Source: an uncultured Clostridia bacterium
GTDB lineage: Bacteria; Bacillota; Clostridia; Saccharofermentanales; Saccharofermentanaceae
Reading direction: 5' to 3'
Assembly: GCA_947303255.1 (NCBI GenBank)
Contig: CAMYXL010000018.1
Coordinates: forward strand, 1 to 44,762
DNA: 44,762 nucleotides
In this document: positions 31,353 to 39,794 of the stretch, in pieces
How the letters are laid out: each line of letters starts with the position of its first letter
How positions within the stretch are numbered: the stretch's first letter is position 1
Position numbers and translations under genes: made by a program
The notes under the pieces: generated by a model
What the model saw: only the letters and a program-made list of their open reading frames with translations
Told to the model about the DNA's origin: nothing
The model's database searches: none

Positions 31353-32702
31353 ATGTCAATCTGGGATAATGCGCTTTCTATATTGGAATTAGATTCCCGT
31401 ATCAACAAGGTAGTATTGGACAGCATCCTCAAAAAGATAAAGACAGTCAAAGAAGATGACGGCTTCATCGTTTTATCCTGCCGCGATGATTATTCAATGA
31501 GCATCGCCAAGGAAAAGACCATGACCAATTATATCGAAGGTGCAATAAAGACCGTTACCGACAAGCCTTACAAAGTAAGCTTCGTAATCGAGGGCGACGA
31601 GAAAGCTCTTACGACTTCAACTATCGCCGAGCGTAAGGTCCAGGAAAAGACCAAGATAACCAACGTTTCTTCACAGACAAACTTAAGTAATCTCTATACA
31701 TTTGAGAACTTCGTCGTAGGTAACTGTAACCGATTTGCACAGGCTGCCAGCGTCAGAGTTGCCGATAAGCCGGGTCAGACCCAGTACAATCCTTTGTACC
31801 TCTGGGGTAACTCAGGTCTCGGAAAGACTCACCTCATGCAGGCCATCGGTAACAGGATCGTTCAGAACTATCCTAACAAGAGAGTTATCTACACTACTTG
31901 TGAGAATTTTACCAACGAATATATTTCCACGATCAAGAGCAAGGATTACGATTCATTCAGAAACCTCTACAGAAACGTTGATGTACTGATGATCGACGAT
32001 ATCCAGTTCCTTATCGGTAAAGAGGGTGTTCAGGAAGAGTTCTTCAACACTTTTGAGAGCCTCATCAATTCCGGTAAGCAGATCGTAATCACGTCAGATA
32101 AAGCACCAAACAACCTGGTATCACTTGATGAGCGTCTCACATCACGTTTCCAGAACGGATACACAATGGACGTTCAGCCACCGGATTTTGAGACACGTAA
32201 GGCAATCCTTATATCAAAGCTCGAAAAAGATTCCATCCAGGTATCTGATGAAGTCCTTAATTATATCTGCGAAAACGCCACGAGCAATATCCGTCAGATC
32301 AACGGAGCATGCAATATCCTTGCATCTTTCTTTGCTCTGTCTAATGAAGTGGTTCAGCTGTCACAAGTTGAGTCGATGCTTCATAACTTCATCTCTCCTA
32401 AAAAGGCTCAGCAGGCTACTCCTGAGCTTATCATGTCCATTGTTTCACAGTACTACGGAATCGGTGTTGATAAGATGAAGTCTAAGGTAAGAAGCAAGGA
32501 TGTATTAACTGCAAGAAGCGTTGCTATGTACATGTTAAGAGAACTTTTGGATATGCAGCTTAATAAGATCGGCCAGTTCTTTGGCGGAAGAGATCATGCT
32601 ACGGTTATCAATTCACTTAATAAGGTCAGCAATGATGACGATCTTTTGAGAGATATCGAGGAGATCAAGAAGAGTCTTGGTGTTGAAGGTTATCAACTCT
32701 GA
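31353..32702 (+). CDS. dnaA: Chromosomal replication initiator protein DnaA
   Basis: A 449-residue AAA+ initiator that binds DnaA boxes and opens oriC. Walker A is Gly-Asn-Ser-Gly-Leu-Gly-Lys-Thr-His (near residue 155) and Walker B is Val-Leu-Met-Ile-Asp-Asp-Ile-Gln-Phe. The C-terminal DNA-binding signature is Gly-Arg-Asp-His-Ala-Thr-Val-Ile-Asn-Ser. Domain I is at the N terminus (Ile-Trp-Asp-Asn-Ala-Leu), followed by a short linker. The ATG at 31353 is set by GGAGG eight bases upstream; the open frame extends further 5' without support. Its last codons include a DnaA box. Confidence 0.98.
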   Translation: MSIWDNALSILELDSRINKVVLDSILKKIKTVKEDDGFIVLSCRDDYSMSIAKEKTMTNYIEGAIKTVTDKPYKVSFVIEGDEKALTTSTIAERKVQEKTKITNVSSQTNLSNLYTFENFVVGNCNRFAQAASVRVADKPGQTQYNPLYLWGNSGLGKTHLMQAIGNRIVQNYPNKRVIYTTCENFTNEYISTIKSKDYDSFRNLYRNVDVLMIDDIQFLIGKEGVQEEFFNTFESLINSGKQIVITSDKAPNNLVSLDERLTSRFQNGYTMDVQPPDFETRKAILISKLEKDSIQVSDEVLNYICENATSNIRQINGACNILASFFALSNEVVQLSQVESMLHNFISPKKAQQATPELIMSIVSQYYGIGVDKMKSKVRSKDVLTARSVAMYMLRELLDMQLNKIGQFFGGRDHATVINSLNKVSNDDDLLRDIEEIKKSLGVEGYQL

Positions 32703-32985
32703 GTGTTGAAAAGTTGATAATAACTTGTGATATGTAAGTTGATAACATGTGGATATTTAACACTGTTAAAAAGCCCGGTTTTATCAACAAGGATAATCTG
32801 ATTTTTCCACACGTTTTCGAGAGGACATAATGACCTTGTCTCTAGGCTTATACGTGTTATCAACATTATCATCACCCATAATAGAAATACTAATAGAAAA
32901 TTTATATTGATACAAAAAACAATTCATTTTCGAGCCTTAATAAAGTATAATATTACGGTAAAGTTATTATATGAAAGGCGGATAA
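32690..32985. other. Chromosomal replication origin oriC
   Basis: Between dnaA and dnaN. TTATCAAC(A/T) or close variants occur at 32690-32698, 32781-32789 and 32857-32865 (plus), 32712-32720 and 32737-32745 (minus), with one-mismatch forms of TTATCCACA at 32748-32756 (minus) and 32803-32811 (plus). An AT-rich stretch from about 32880 to 32985 is the likely unwinding region. A 290-base gap without genes in this position is the standard origin of Firmicutes. The dominant box here is TTATCAACA rather than TTATCCACA. Confidence 0.88.
32923..32951 (+). promoter_or_regulatory. Candidate dnaN promoter
   Basis: A perfect TATAAT at 32946-32951 with a poor TTCATT 17 bases upstream, 41 bases before the dnaN start. 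Confidence 0.45.
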
Positions 32986-32992
32986 AGTTAAG

Positions 32993-34105
32993 ATGAAGTT
33001 TAATTGCAGCAAGAACAGTCTTGATTCAGCTATTTCAATAGTTCAAAAGGCTGTTAAGACGAATACCACAGTTCCGATCCTTGACGGTATTCTCATTCAG
33101 GCTGAAGGATCTTCCGTTAAGCTCACAGGTTATGACCTGGAGACAGGTATTGAAGCAGATGTTGATTCCGATGTTTCCGCAGACGGATCAGTTGTAGTTA
33201 ATTCAAAGATTTTCGGTGAGATCGTAAGAAAGCTTCCTGAGGATATGGTTACCATCAAGACTGATGATAATTTCCAGCTTTCCATCGAGAGCGGATCTAC
33301 CGTATTTAATATCAGAGGTAAGTCAGCTGAGAGCTATCCTAAGATCCCTGTTATCGGCAATAACAACAAGATCATCCTTCCACAGGCAATGCTCAAGAAG
33401 ATGATCAGCAAGACTATCTTCGCAGTATCCAAGGACGATACGAGACAATCCCTTACAGGATGCTATATCGAGAGCAACGGCAGAGATATCACAATGGTTG
33501 CTATCGACGGTTTCAGAATGGCTCTCCGTAAGACATATGCAGGCGAAGAGTTCCCTACGATGAATTACATCATTCCGGGTAAGGCTCTTAACGAAGCAGC
33601 TAAGATTTTTGATGATAAGACAGAGGATGAGGAAGTTATCATCTATTCTTCCGAGAATCACCTCCTCTTTGATATCGGTCATGTAAGGATCGTATCAAGA
33701 CTTATCAAGGGTCCTTTCGTTGCTTATAATTCAATCATCCAGAAGAATCCTAAGTCAGTTATGACAATAAGTAAGAAGGCTTTGCTCGATGCTGTTGAGC
33801 GTGCTTCCCTTATCATCCTTAACGACGAGAGAAGATGCCCTGTTCAGCTTTACATGAACGAGAGCGGAACAGTTCTTACAGTTGCAGCAAATACTGATTG
33901 CGGTACTTTGAGAGAAGATGTTGAGTCCAATCTCACAGGTGAGAAGATCGATATCGACTTTAACGCACGTTATATCATTGATGCTCTTAAGAACATCGAT
34001 GAGGAGAACATCAAGATCGAGTTCAACGGCGGTAACGGTCCTTGTATCATCACTCCTGTGGAAGGCGACGACTTCGTATATTTGATCCTTCCTATCAGAA
34101 GATGA
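32993..34105 (+). CDS. dnaN: DNA polymerase III beta sliding clamp
   Basis: A 370-residue ring-forming processivity factor with the three-domain architecture of bacterial beta clamps. It begins Met-Lys-Phe-Asn-Cys and ends Val-Tyr-Leu-Ile-Leu-Pro-Ile-Arg-Arg, the typical C terminus that lines the protein-binding pocket. The second-domain words Thr-Gly-Cys-Tyr-Ile-Glu and Thr-Asp-Gly-Phe-Arg-like (here Ile-Asp-Gly-Phe-Arg-Met-Ala) are present. A purine-rich ribosome binding site precedes the ATG. The recF start codon overlaps its stop as ATGA. Confidence 0.97.
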   Translation: MKFNCSKNSLDSAISIVQKAVKTNTTVPILDGILIQAEGSSVKLTGYDLETGIEADVDSDVSADGSVVVNSKIFGEIVRKLPEDMVTIKTDDNFQLSIESGSTVFNIRGKSAESYPKIPVIGNNNKIILPQAMLKKMISKTIFAVSKDDTRQSLTGCYIESNGRDITMVAIDGFRMALRKTYAGEEFPTMNYIIPGKALNEAAKIFDDKTEDEEVIIYSSENHLLFDIGHVRIVSRLIKGPFVAYNSIIQKNPKSVMTISKKALLDAVERASLIILNDERRCPVQLYMNESGTVLTVAANTDCGTLREDVESNLTGEKIDIDFNARYIIDALKNIDEENIKIEFNGGNGPCIITPVEGDDFVYLILPIRR

Positions 34106-35340
34106 TAATAAGATCCATACATCTTAAAAACTTCAGAAATTACAGAAGGCTTGACCTGGACGTCGGGCCTTCTGTTAATATTATTTACGGTTTTAACGCT
34201 CAGGGTAAGACCAATATCATCGAGGCAATAAATGTCTGTTCGTGTCTTTCTTCACACAGGACCCCTAAGGACAGGGATCTCATAACTTTCAAGGAAAACG
34301 AATATGAGATCAAAATTGACTTATTGGACCCTAAAGATAACTATAAGACCGATCTTTTGATCACTTATCTTACCGAAAAATCTGAAGAAAACAGTACTTC
34401 TGCTCCAAAAAGGATCCTAAAACAGGATTCCATGCAGATTTCCAAGATAGCTTCATATCTAGGCATTTGTAACACTGTTATCTTCGCTCCTGAAGACTTA
34501 AATCTCATAAAAGGAGCTCCTTCGGTACGTAGAAAATTCTTAAATCTCATCATAAGCAAGACATCACCTACGTATTTTGATCTATTGAACAAATACAATC
34601 GTCTCATCGGACAGAAAAATGCCAGTTTAAAGTCCTTCAGAGGCGGTCCGGCAAATGATGAGACAATGGATTTCTGGGATTATCCTCTGGCTGATATCTC
34701 TGCTGAGATCATACTTTACCGCTACAGGTATTCCCTGCTACTGAATAAGTTCTCATCCAGGCATCATCTGGATATTTCCGAGGAAAAAGAGAACCTCAAG
34801 ATCAGCTATTCAACGATACAAGGCTCTATAGAGCTCATAAATGCGTTTCTCGAAGAAAATGCATTACTTGATGCGTTTATCAATGGAAGCGCTGAGAGGG
34901 GCATTTACGCGCGAATTAAGGGCATACTGAGTGAACACCTCTACAGTAAGTTCAAAGGAATGCGTCAGAACGACTCTGAGAAGGGAATTACGGGCATAGG
35001 AATCCACAAGGATGATCTGGAGATCACATTGAACGATATGTCCATGAAGATATATTCATCCCAGGGACAGCAAAGATCCGCTGCATTATCTCTTAAGCTC
35101 TCAGAACTTGATATAATACGTGATTTCTGCAGGTCCTCCCCTATCCTTCTTCTGGACGATGTATTCTCTGAATTGGACGCCAAACGCCGTGTAAGCCTTA
35201 TTTCCGGCATGGTAAACGCCCAGATATTCATTACCTGTACCGAACGTGAATATATCGAAAAAGAGCTCGGAACGCTCGTTGACGGCGCTTCCCTGCCCCG
35301 CTATTTCCACGTGGAAAACGGCACTGTAACACCCGAATAA
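34102..35340 (+). CDS. recF: DNA replication and repair protein RecF
   Basis: A 412-residue SMC-like ATPase that helps load RecA at single-strand gaps. Walker A is Gly-Phe-Asn-Ala-Gln-Gly-Lys-Thr-Asn near residue 35, the signature is around Ser-Ser-Gln-Gly-Gln-Gln-Arg, and Walker B is Leu-Leu-Leu-Asp-Asp-Val-Phe-Ser-Glu-Leu-Asp. The N terminus Ile-Arg-Ser-Ile-His-Leu-Lys-Asn-Phe-Arg-Asn-Tyr is canonical. The ATG overlaps the dnaN stop by four bases, giving translational coupling. A parS-like palindrome lies within its last codons. Confidence 0.96.
   Translation: MIIRSIHLKNFRNYRRLDLDVGPSVNIIYGFNAQGKTNIIEAINVCSCLSSHRTPKDRDLITFKENEYEIKIDLLDPKDNYKTDLLITYLTEKSEENSTSAPKRILKQDSMQISKIASYLGICNTVIFAPEDLNLIKGAPSVRRKFLNLIISKTSPTYFDLLNKYNRLIGQKNASLKSFRGGPANDETMDFWDYPLADISAEIILYRYRYSLLLNKFSSRHHLDISEEKENLKISYSTIQGSIELINAFLEENALLDAFINGSAERGIYARIKGILSEHLYSKFKGMRQNDSEKGITGIGIHKDDLEITLNDMSMKIYSSQGQQRSAALSLKLSELDIIRDFCRSSPILLLDDVFSELDAKRRVSLISGMVNAQIFITCTEREYIEKELGTLVDGASLPRYFHVENGTVTPE
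35303..35318. other. Degenerate parS-like palindrome inside recF
   Basis: ATTTCCACGTGGAAAA contains the full 12-base core TTCCACGTGGAA of the two perfect parS sites downstream and matches 13 of their 16 positions. It is a possible third ParB site. Confidence 0.5.
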
Positions 35341-35415
35341 AAATTTAATATTATAATAAGCATATTATGATATAATAGTGTGGTATGCACGGAAAGTGTG
35401 CGCGGAGGTAATATC

Positions 35416-35676
35416 ATGTATGTTCACTTGGGAGGAGATGTTTCCGTTATCGATTCGGATATAACGGCAATAATCAATCTCGAGACAAGTCTTCCGTCCG
35501 ATGAGGATATGAACAACTTCATCAGGGCTGAGGAAGACGGAAACAGACTTCAATATATTGAGGGAGATCTGCCAAAATCTCTGGTCCTTACGACCGATAA
35601 AACATATGTTTCCTCAATGTCTGTATCTGTCCTTTTAAAAAGACTTACATCTGTGGATCTTACTGAAAATACCTGA
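35416..35676 (+). CDS. remB: Extracellular matrix regulator RemB-like (DUF370)
   Basis: An 86-residue protein of the DUF370/RemB family, found between recF and gyrB in many Firmicutes and linked in Bacillus to biofilm matrix gene control. The characteristic N terminus Met-Tyr-Val-His-Leu-Gly-Gly-Asp-Val-Ser-Val is intact, and Lys-Ser-Leu-Val-Leu-Thr-Thr-Asp follows in the C-terminal half. The start at 35416 is set by GGAGG about nine bases upstream. The longer frame from 35380 would place that site inside coding sequence. A TATAAT at 35371-35376 may give it its own promoter. Confidence 0.92.
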   Translation: MYVHLGGDVSVIDSDITAIINLETSLPSDEDMNNFIRAEEDGNRLQYIEGDLPKSLVLTTDKTYVSSMSVSVLLKRLTSVDLTENT

Positions 35677-35741
35677 ATTAACATTGTTACAAATGCCCTG
35701 TTATCAGTGGTTTTAATAGTTTTTGAGAGGAATGACGAAAA

Positions 35742-37835
35742 ATGGACGAAAAAAATGAAAACCAGCCTATTAGCGGCGAAGTAGACCAGTATTTTCAGCC
35801 TGTAGAAGGCGGAGATGACGATGAACTTCGTAACCTGGCGGAGAACCCGAGAGCCCTCACCGAGGACTACAAGGAAGAGATGGATGACATCGCTGCAGCT
35901 TCCGCAGGTCAGGACGAGTTTGACACATCCAACTCCAGCGACTATGACGAGAGTGACATCCAGGTCCTCGAGGGACTTGAAGCTGTTCGTAAGCGTCCTG
36001 GTATGTATATCGGTGACACAACACCTAGAGGTCTCCACCACTGCGTTTATGAGATCGTTGCCAATTCAGTTGACGAGGCTCTTGCAGGCCGTTGTGACAC
36101 GATCTTTTTGACAGTCGAAAAAGACGGATCCGTTACAGTAAAAGATAACGGTTCAGGTATTCCTGTAGGAGAACACCCTAAGATGCACATCCCTACTGTT
36201 GAAGTTGTTCACACAGTACTTCATGCCGGCGGTAAATTCGGCGGCGGAGCATATAGTGTTTCAGGTGGTCTCCATGGCGTTGGTGCTTCCGTTGTTAACG
36301 CTCTTTCTGAGCATATGAAGGTTCAGGTTCGCCGTGACGGAAATATCTATGAGATCGAATTTGAGCGCGGAAAGACTACAGTTCCGCTTCATATCGTAGG
36401 AAAATGCGATGCTTCTGACACAGGAACGACTACAAACTTCTACCCGGATAATCAGATCTTTGATGATATTACATTCGATTTTTCATCAATGATCTCTCGT
36501 TATCGTGAGATGGCTTTCCTCAACAGAGAAGTTACCATTGAATTGTGCGATGACAGAGGAGAAACTCCAAATAATGTTCATTTGCACTATGACGGTGGTA
36601 TCATTTCCTTCGTTGAGTATCTGAACAGACATAAGGAAGCACTTCATAATCCGCCGATCTATATGGCTACTCGTTCTGGAGATTGCTTCGTAGAGATCGC
36701 TTTGCAGTACAACGATTCCTATCAGGAAAACGTATACAGCTATGCTAATAACATCGCTACAGTTGAAGGCGGTACGCACCTTACGGGCTTTAGAGCCGCA
36801 ATGACTCGTGTAGTTAATAACTACGCAAGAAAGTACAAATTCCTTAAGGATAATGATGCTAAACTTCAGCCAGAAGATACCAGAGAAGGTCTTTCGGCTA
36901 TTATCTCTGTTAAGCTTCCTGAGCCACAGTTCGAAGGTCAGACAAAATCCAAGCTCGGTAATGCAGAGATCAGATCTCTCGTTGAGAATGCCGTAGCTGA
37001 TAAGTTTATGATCTTCCTTGAAGAAAATCCGGATATCTCCAAGATAATCATGGATAAATGTCTCTCAGCTTCCAGAGCACGTGATGCTGCTAAGAAAGCT
37101 CGTGAGATGACAAGAAGAAAGAACGTACTTGAGGGTAACTCACTTCCTGGTAAGCTCGCTGACTGTCAGTCTTCTGAGGCTGAGTTCTGTGAGATCTTTA
37201 TCGTTGAGGGTGACTCCGCTGGCGGATCCGCAAAGCAGGGCAGAGAGCGTAAATATCAGGCTATTCTCCCACTTTGGGGTAAGATGCTCAACGTTGAAAA
37301 GGCTCGTATCGATAAGGTATTCAGTAATGAGAAGCTTCAGCCGGTAGTTATGGCTCTCGGTGCAGGTATCGGTGATGATTTTGATGAGAGCAAACTCCGT
37401 TATCACAAAGTTATCATCATGGCCGATGCCGATGTCGACGGATCACATATCAGAACGCTTCTTTTGACATTCTTCTTCAGATATCTCCGTCCGCTCGTAG
37501 ATAACGGATATGTTTATATCGCTTGTCCGCCACTCTACAAAGTATATAAGGGTGAGGAAGCTTACTACGCTTACGAAGATTCTGAGATCGAGGCTATTAA
37601 AGAGCAGACAGGATGGACAAATCCATCTATTCAGCGTTATAAGGGTCTCGGTGAGATGAGTTCTGAACAGCTCTGGGATACAACAATGAATCCTTCAACC
37701 AGAAAGCTTAAGAGAGTTACTCTTGAAGATGCACAGGCTGCAGACGAGACATTTACACTTCTCATGGGTGATCAGGTTGAGCCACGTAAGATGTTTATCC
37801 AGGAGAACGCTAAGCACGCTAATATCGATAACTGA
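35742..37835 (+). CDS. gyrB: DNA gyrase subunit B with acidic N-terminal extension
   Basis: A 697-residue type II topoisomerase ATPase subunit. The GHKL ATPase motifs are Asp-Asn-Gly-Ser-Gly-Ile-Pro and Gly-Gly-Leu-His-Gly-Val-Gly-Ala-Ser. The TOPRIM motifs are Glu-Gly-Asp-Ser-Ala-Gly-Gly and Asp-Ala-Asp-Val-Asp-Gly-Ser-His-Ile. The C-terminal Gln-Arg-Tyr-Lys-Gly-Leu-Gly-Glu-Met region binds GyrA. Canonical GyrB sequence starts only near residue 70 (Ile-Gln-Val-Leu-Glu-Gly-Leu-Glu-Ala-Val-Arg). Before it is a roughly 69-residue Asp/Glu-rich extension not usual in GyrB. The ATG at 35742 has GAGAGG upstream. gyrA is not adjacent; parS and parAB follow. Confidence 0.96.
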   Translation: MDEKNENQPISGEVDQYFQPVEGGDDDELRNLAENPRALTEDYKEEMDDIAAASAGQDEFDTSNSSDYDESDIQVLEGLEAVRKRPGMYIGDTTPRGLHHCVYEIVANSVDEALAGRCDTIFLTVEKDGSVTVKDNGSGIPVGEHPKMHIPTVEVVHTVLHAGGKFGGGAYSVSGGLHGVGASVVNALSEHMKVQVRRDGNIYEIEFERGKTTVPLHIVGKCDASDTGTTTNFYPDNQIFDDITFDFSSMISRYREMAFLNREVTIELCDDRGETPNNVHLHYDGGIISFVEYLNRHKEALHNPPIYMATRSGDCFVEIALQYNDSYQENVYSYANNIATVEGGTHLTGFRAAMTRVVNNYARKYKFLKDNDAKLQPEDTREGLSAIISVKLPEPQFEGQTKSKLGNAEIRSLVENAVADKFMIFLEENPDISKIIMDKCLSASRARDAAKKAREMTRRKNVLEGNSLPGKLADCQSSEAEFCEIFIVEGDSAGGSAKQGRERKYQAILPLWGKMLNVEKARIDKVFSNEKLQPVVMALGAGIGDDFDESKLRYHKVIIMADADVDGSHIRTLLLTFFFRYLRPLVDNGYVYIACPPLYKVYKGEEAYYAYEDSEIEAIKEQTGWTNPSIQRYKGLGEMSSEQLWDTTMNPSTRKLKRVTLEDAQAADETFTLLMGDQVEPRKMFIQENAKHANIDN

Positions 37836-37859
37836 TATTCAGGATACGTTTATAATGAA

Positions 37860-37895
37860 GAAGGACCCTCGTACAATGTACGGGGGGTTTTTCTT
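37860..37895 (+). terminator. Intrinsic terminator after gyrB
   Basis: ACCCTCGTAC and GTACGGGGGGT arms with an AAT loop, then TTTTTCTT. Confidence 0.8.
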
Positions 37896-37897
37896 AT

Positions 37898-37913
37898 TGT
37901 TCCACGTGGAACA
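37898..37913. other. parS centromere site 1
   Basis: TGTTCCACGTGGAACA is a perfect 16-bp palindrome matching the ParB-binding consensus (TGTTTCACGTGAAACA type) with a symmetric change. It lies between gyrB and parA. Confidence 0.92.
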
Positions 37914-37944
37914 ATTGAATGAAAAGATGACAATTGGACCAAAA

Positions 37945-37960
37945 TGTTCCACGTGGAACA
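37945..37960. other. parS centromere site 2
   Basis: Second perfect copy of TGTTCCACGTGGAACA, 31 bases after the first. ParB bound here would also overlie the parA promoter region. Confidence 0.92.
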
Positions 37961-38047
37961 ATTCATATCTGTAAAGATAATGAAATATAATATGTGAATT
38001 AGAATGATATAGTATTATTATGATTTAAATAATAAAGGGGACAATAT

Positions 38048-38812
38048 ATGACTCACATCATTTCTATCGTTAATCAGAAGGGTGGAGTCGGTAAAACGAC
38101 TACTGCCGTCAATTTGTGTGCCTTTCTGGGTAAGAAACGTAAGAAAGTGCTCATGATCGACTTGGATCCTCAGGGAAATGCTACAAGCGGTCTCGGAATA
38201 GATAAGGGAAATATCGAGAATACGATCTACGATGTATTGGTAAATGAAGTACCGATGTCTGAGGTAGCATGTGAATCTGCAGCTAAGAATGTAGATATCT
38301 GTCCGACCAATATCAATCTTGCCGGTGCAGAGGTTGAATTGGTATCTGCTATGTCCAGAGAACAGATCCTGAAGAATGCCATAGCGGAAGTGGAAGAGAA
38401 CTACGATTACATTATCATCGATTGTCCTCCTTCATTGGGACTTCTTACTATAAATGCGCTTACTGCAGCTAATGGTGTTATCGTTCCTATTCAGGGCGAA
38501 TATTATGCTCTCGAAGGACTTACACAGCTCATCGATACCATCAATATCGTTAAGAAGAAACTCAATCCGAAGATTGGTATTCTTGGTGTTGTACTTACCA
38601 TGTTTGACAGACGTACACAGCTCACCAGACAAGTAAAAGATGAAGTGGATAAGTACTTCGGAGAGAAGGTATTCAAGACCTTTATCCCGCGTAACGTAAG
38701 ACTTGCCGAAGCGCCTAGCCACGGGCTTCCGATATGTGAGTATGATGAGAAGTCAAAGGGTGCAAAAGCATACGAAGCTTTAACAAAAGAAGTTATCAAC
38801 AGGACGAAATAA
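38048..38812 (+). CDS. parA: Chromosome partitioning ATPase ParA (Soj)
   Basis: A 254-residue Walker-type ATPase. The deviant Walker A is Gln-Lys-Gly-Gly-Val-Gly-Lys-Thr-Thr near residue 10, followed by the Leu-Met-Ile-Asp-Leu-Asp-Pro-Gln-Gly-Asn motif and the Ile-Ile-Asp-Cys-Pro-Pro-Ser segment. It has no N-terminal HTH, so it is the short chromosomal type. It segregates origin regions by cycling on DNA under ParB stimulation. AAAGGGG precedes the ATG. The parB gene starts 35 bases downstream, and two parS sites lie just upstream. Confidence 0.97.
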   Translation: MTHIISIVNQKGGVGKTTTAVNLCAFLGKKRKKVLMIDLDPQGNATSGLGIDKGNIENTIYDVLVNEVPMSEVACESAAKNVDICPTNINLAGAEVELVSAMSREQILKNAIAEVEENYDYIIIDCPPSLGLLTINALTAANGVIVPIQGEYYALEGLTQLIDTINIVKKKLNPKIGILGVVLTMFDRRTQLTRQVKDEVDKYFGEKVFKTFIPRNVRLAEAPSHGLPICEYDEKSKGAKAYEALTKEVINRTK

Positions 38813-38847
38813 TATATAGACGGTCATCTATATGAAAGGAGTATAAC

Positions 38848-39717
38848 ATGGCAGCAAACAAGGGACTTGGTAAAGGCTTAGGAGCTCTCTTATCAGCAGA
38901 AGGAATTCCTGAGAGCACAAAGGATTCAGTCGTAGAACTTAAGATAAACGATATATCACCAAACGAGGGTCAGCCGCGTAAAGTTTTCAACGAGGAAATG
39001 CTCAATGAATTGGCAGCTTCCATCAAGGAAAACGGCGTCATCCAGCCGATCATCGTTCAGAAGAAGGGAACAGGCTACAGGATCGTAGCAGGTGAGAGAA
39101 GATGGCGTGCGTCAAGGCTTGCAGGACTTAAGGTAATCCCTGCTATCGTAAGAGAACTTACTGACCTTCAGACAATGGAGCAGGCTCTTATCGAAAACAT
39201 TCAGCGTGAAGACTTAAATCCGATTGAAGAAGCTTACGCTATGCATAACCTCCTTAAGGCTCATAAGATGTCTCAGGAGCAGCTCGCGAAAAAGCTCGGT
39301 AAACCTAGAGCTACCATCGCCAATATGATCAGACTTATCAACATCGATGAGGCTCTTCAGGACTACGTTGCAAACGGTGAATTAAGCGTAGGTCACGCAA
39401 AGGTTTTGCTCGGTCTTAAATCAGGCGAAGAACAGCGTAAGATCGCCGACGTTATCATGACTAAGGATCTTAACGTAAGGCAGACAGAAGACTACATTAG
39501 AAGACTTACGGAAGACAAGACATCCACACCTAAAAAGGTACCGATGAACGAAGGTCTCAAGCTCTCCACAAAAGAGACAGAGACAAGACTTAAGAAGGTT
39601 CTCGGATCGAAGGTTAAGATCAAGCTTTCGGACGTTACGACAGGTAAGGGAAAACTTGTAATCGATTACAAGAACTACGAGGATCTCGACCGTCTCATTG
39701 GTCTTATCGAACAGTAA
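38848..39717 (+). CDS. parB: Chromosome partitioning protein ParB (Spo0J)
   Basis: A 289-residue CTP-dependent clamp protein that loads at parS and spreads. The CTP-binding motifs are Gly-Glu-Arg-Arg-Trp-Arg-Ala (near residue 80) and Glu-Asn-Ile-Gln-Arg-Glu-Asp-Leu-Asn-Pro (near residue 114). The HTH that reads parS is in Glu-Gln-Leu-Ala-Lys-Lys-Leu-Gly-Lys-Pro-Arg. The N terminus Lys-Gly-Leu-Gly-Lys-Gly-Leu-Gly-Ala-Leu is the ParA-stimulating segment. AAGGAG precedes the ATG, and a terminator follows. Confidence 0.97.
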   Translation: MAANKGLGKGLGALLSAEGIPESTKDSVVELKINDISPNEGQPRKVFNEEMLNELAASIKENGVIQPIIVQKKGTGYRIVAGERRWRASRLAGLKVIPAIVRELTDLQTMEQALIENIQREDLNPIEEAYAMHNLLKAHKMSQEQLAKKLGKPRATIANMIRLINIDEALQDYVANGELSVGHAKVLLGLKSGEEQRKIADVIMTKDLNVRQTEDYIRRLTEDKTSTPKKVPMNEGLKLSTKETETRLKKVLGSKVKIKLSDVTTGKGKLVIDYKNYEDLDRLIGLIEQ

Positions 39718-39726
39718 AAATATCTG

Positions 39727-39758
39727 ATGGGGGTGTTCCACGAACATCCCCATTTTTT
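39727..39758 (+). terminator. Intrinsic terminator of parAB
   Basis: TGGGGGTGTTC and GAACATCCCCA arms with a short loop, then TTTTTTAA. Confidence 0.85.
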
Positions 39759-39794
39759 AATGCTATAATATACGGCAGGATAGGGAGGGATACT

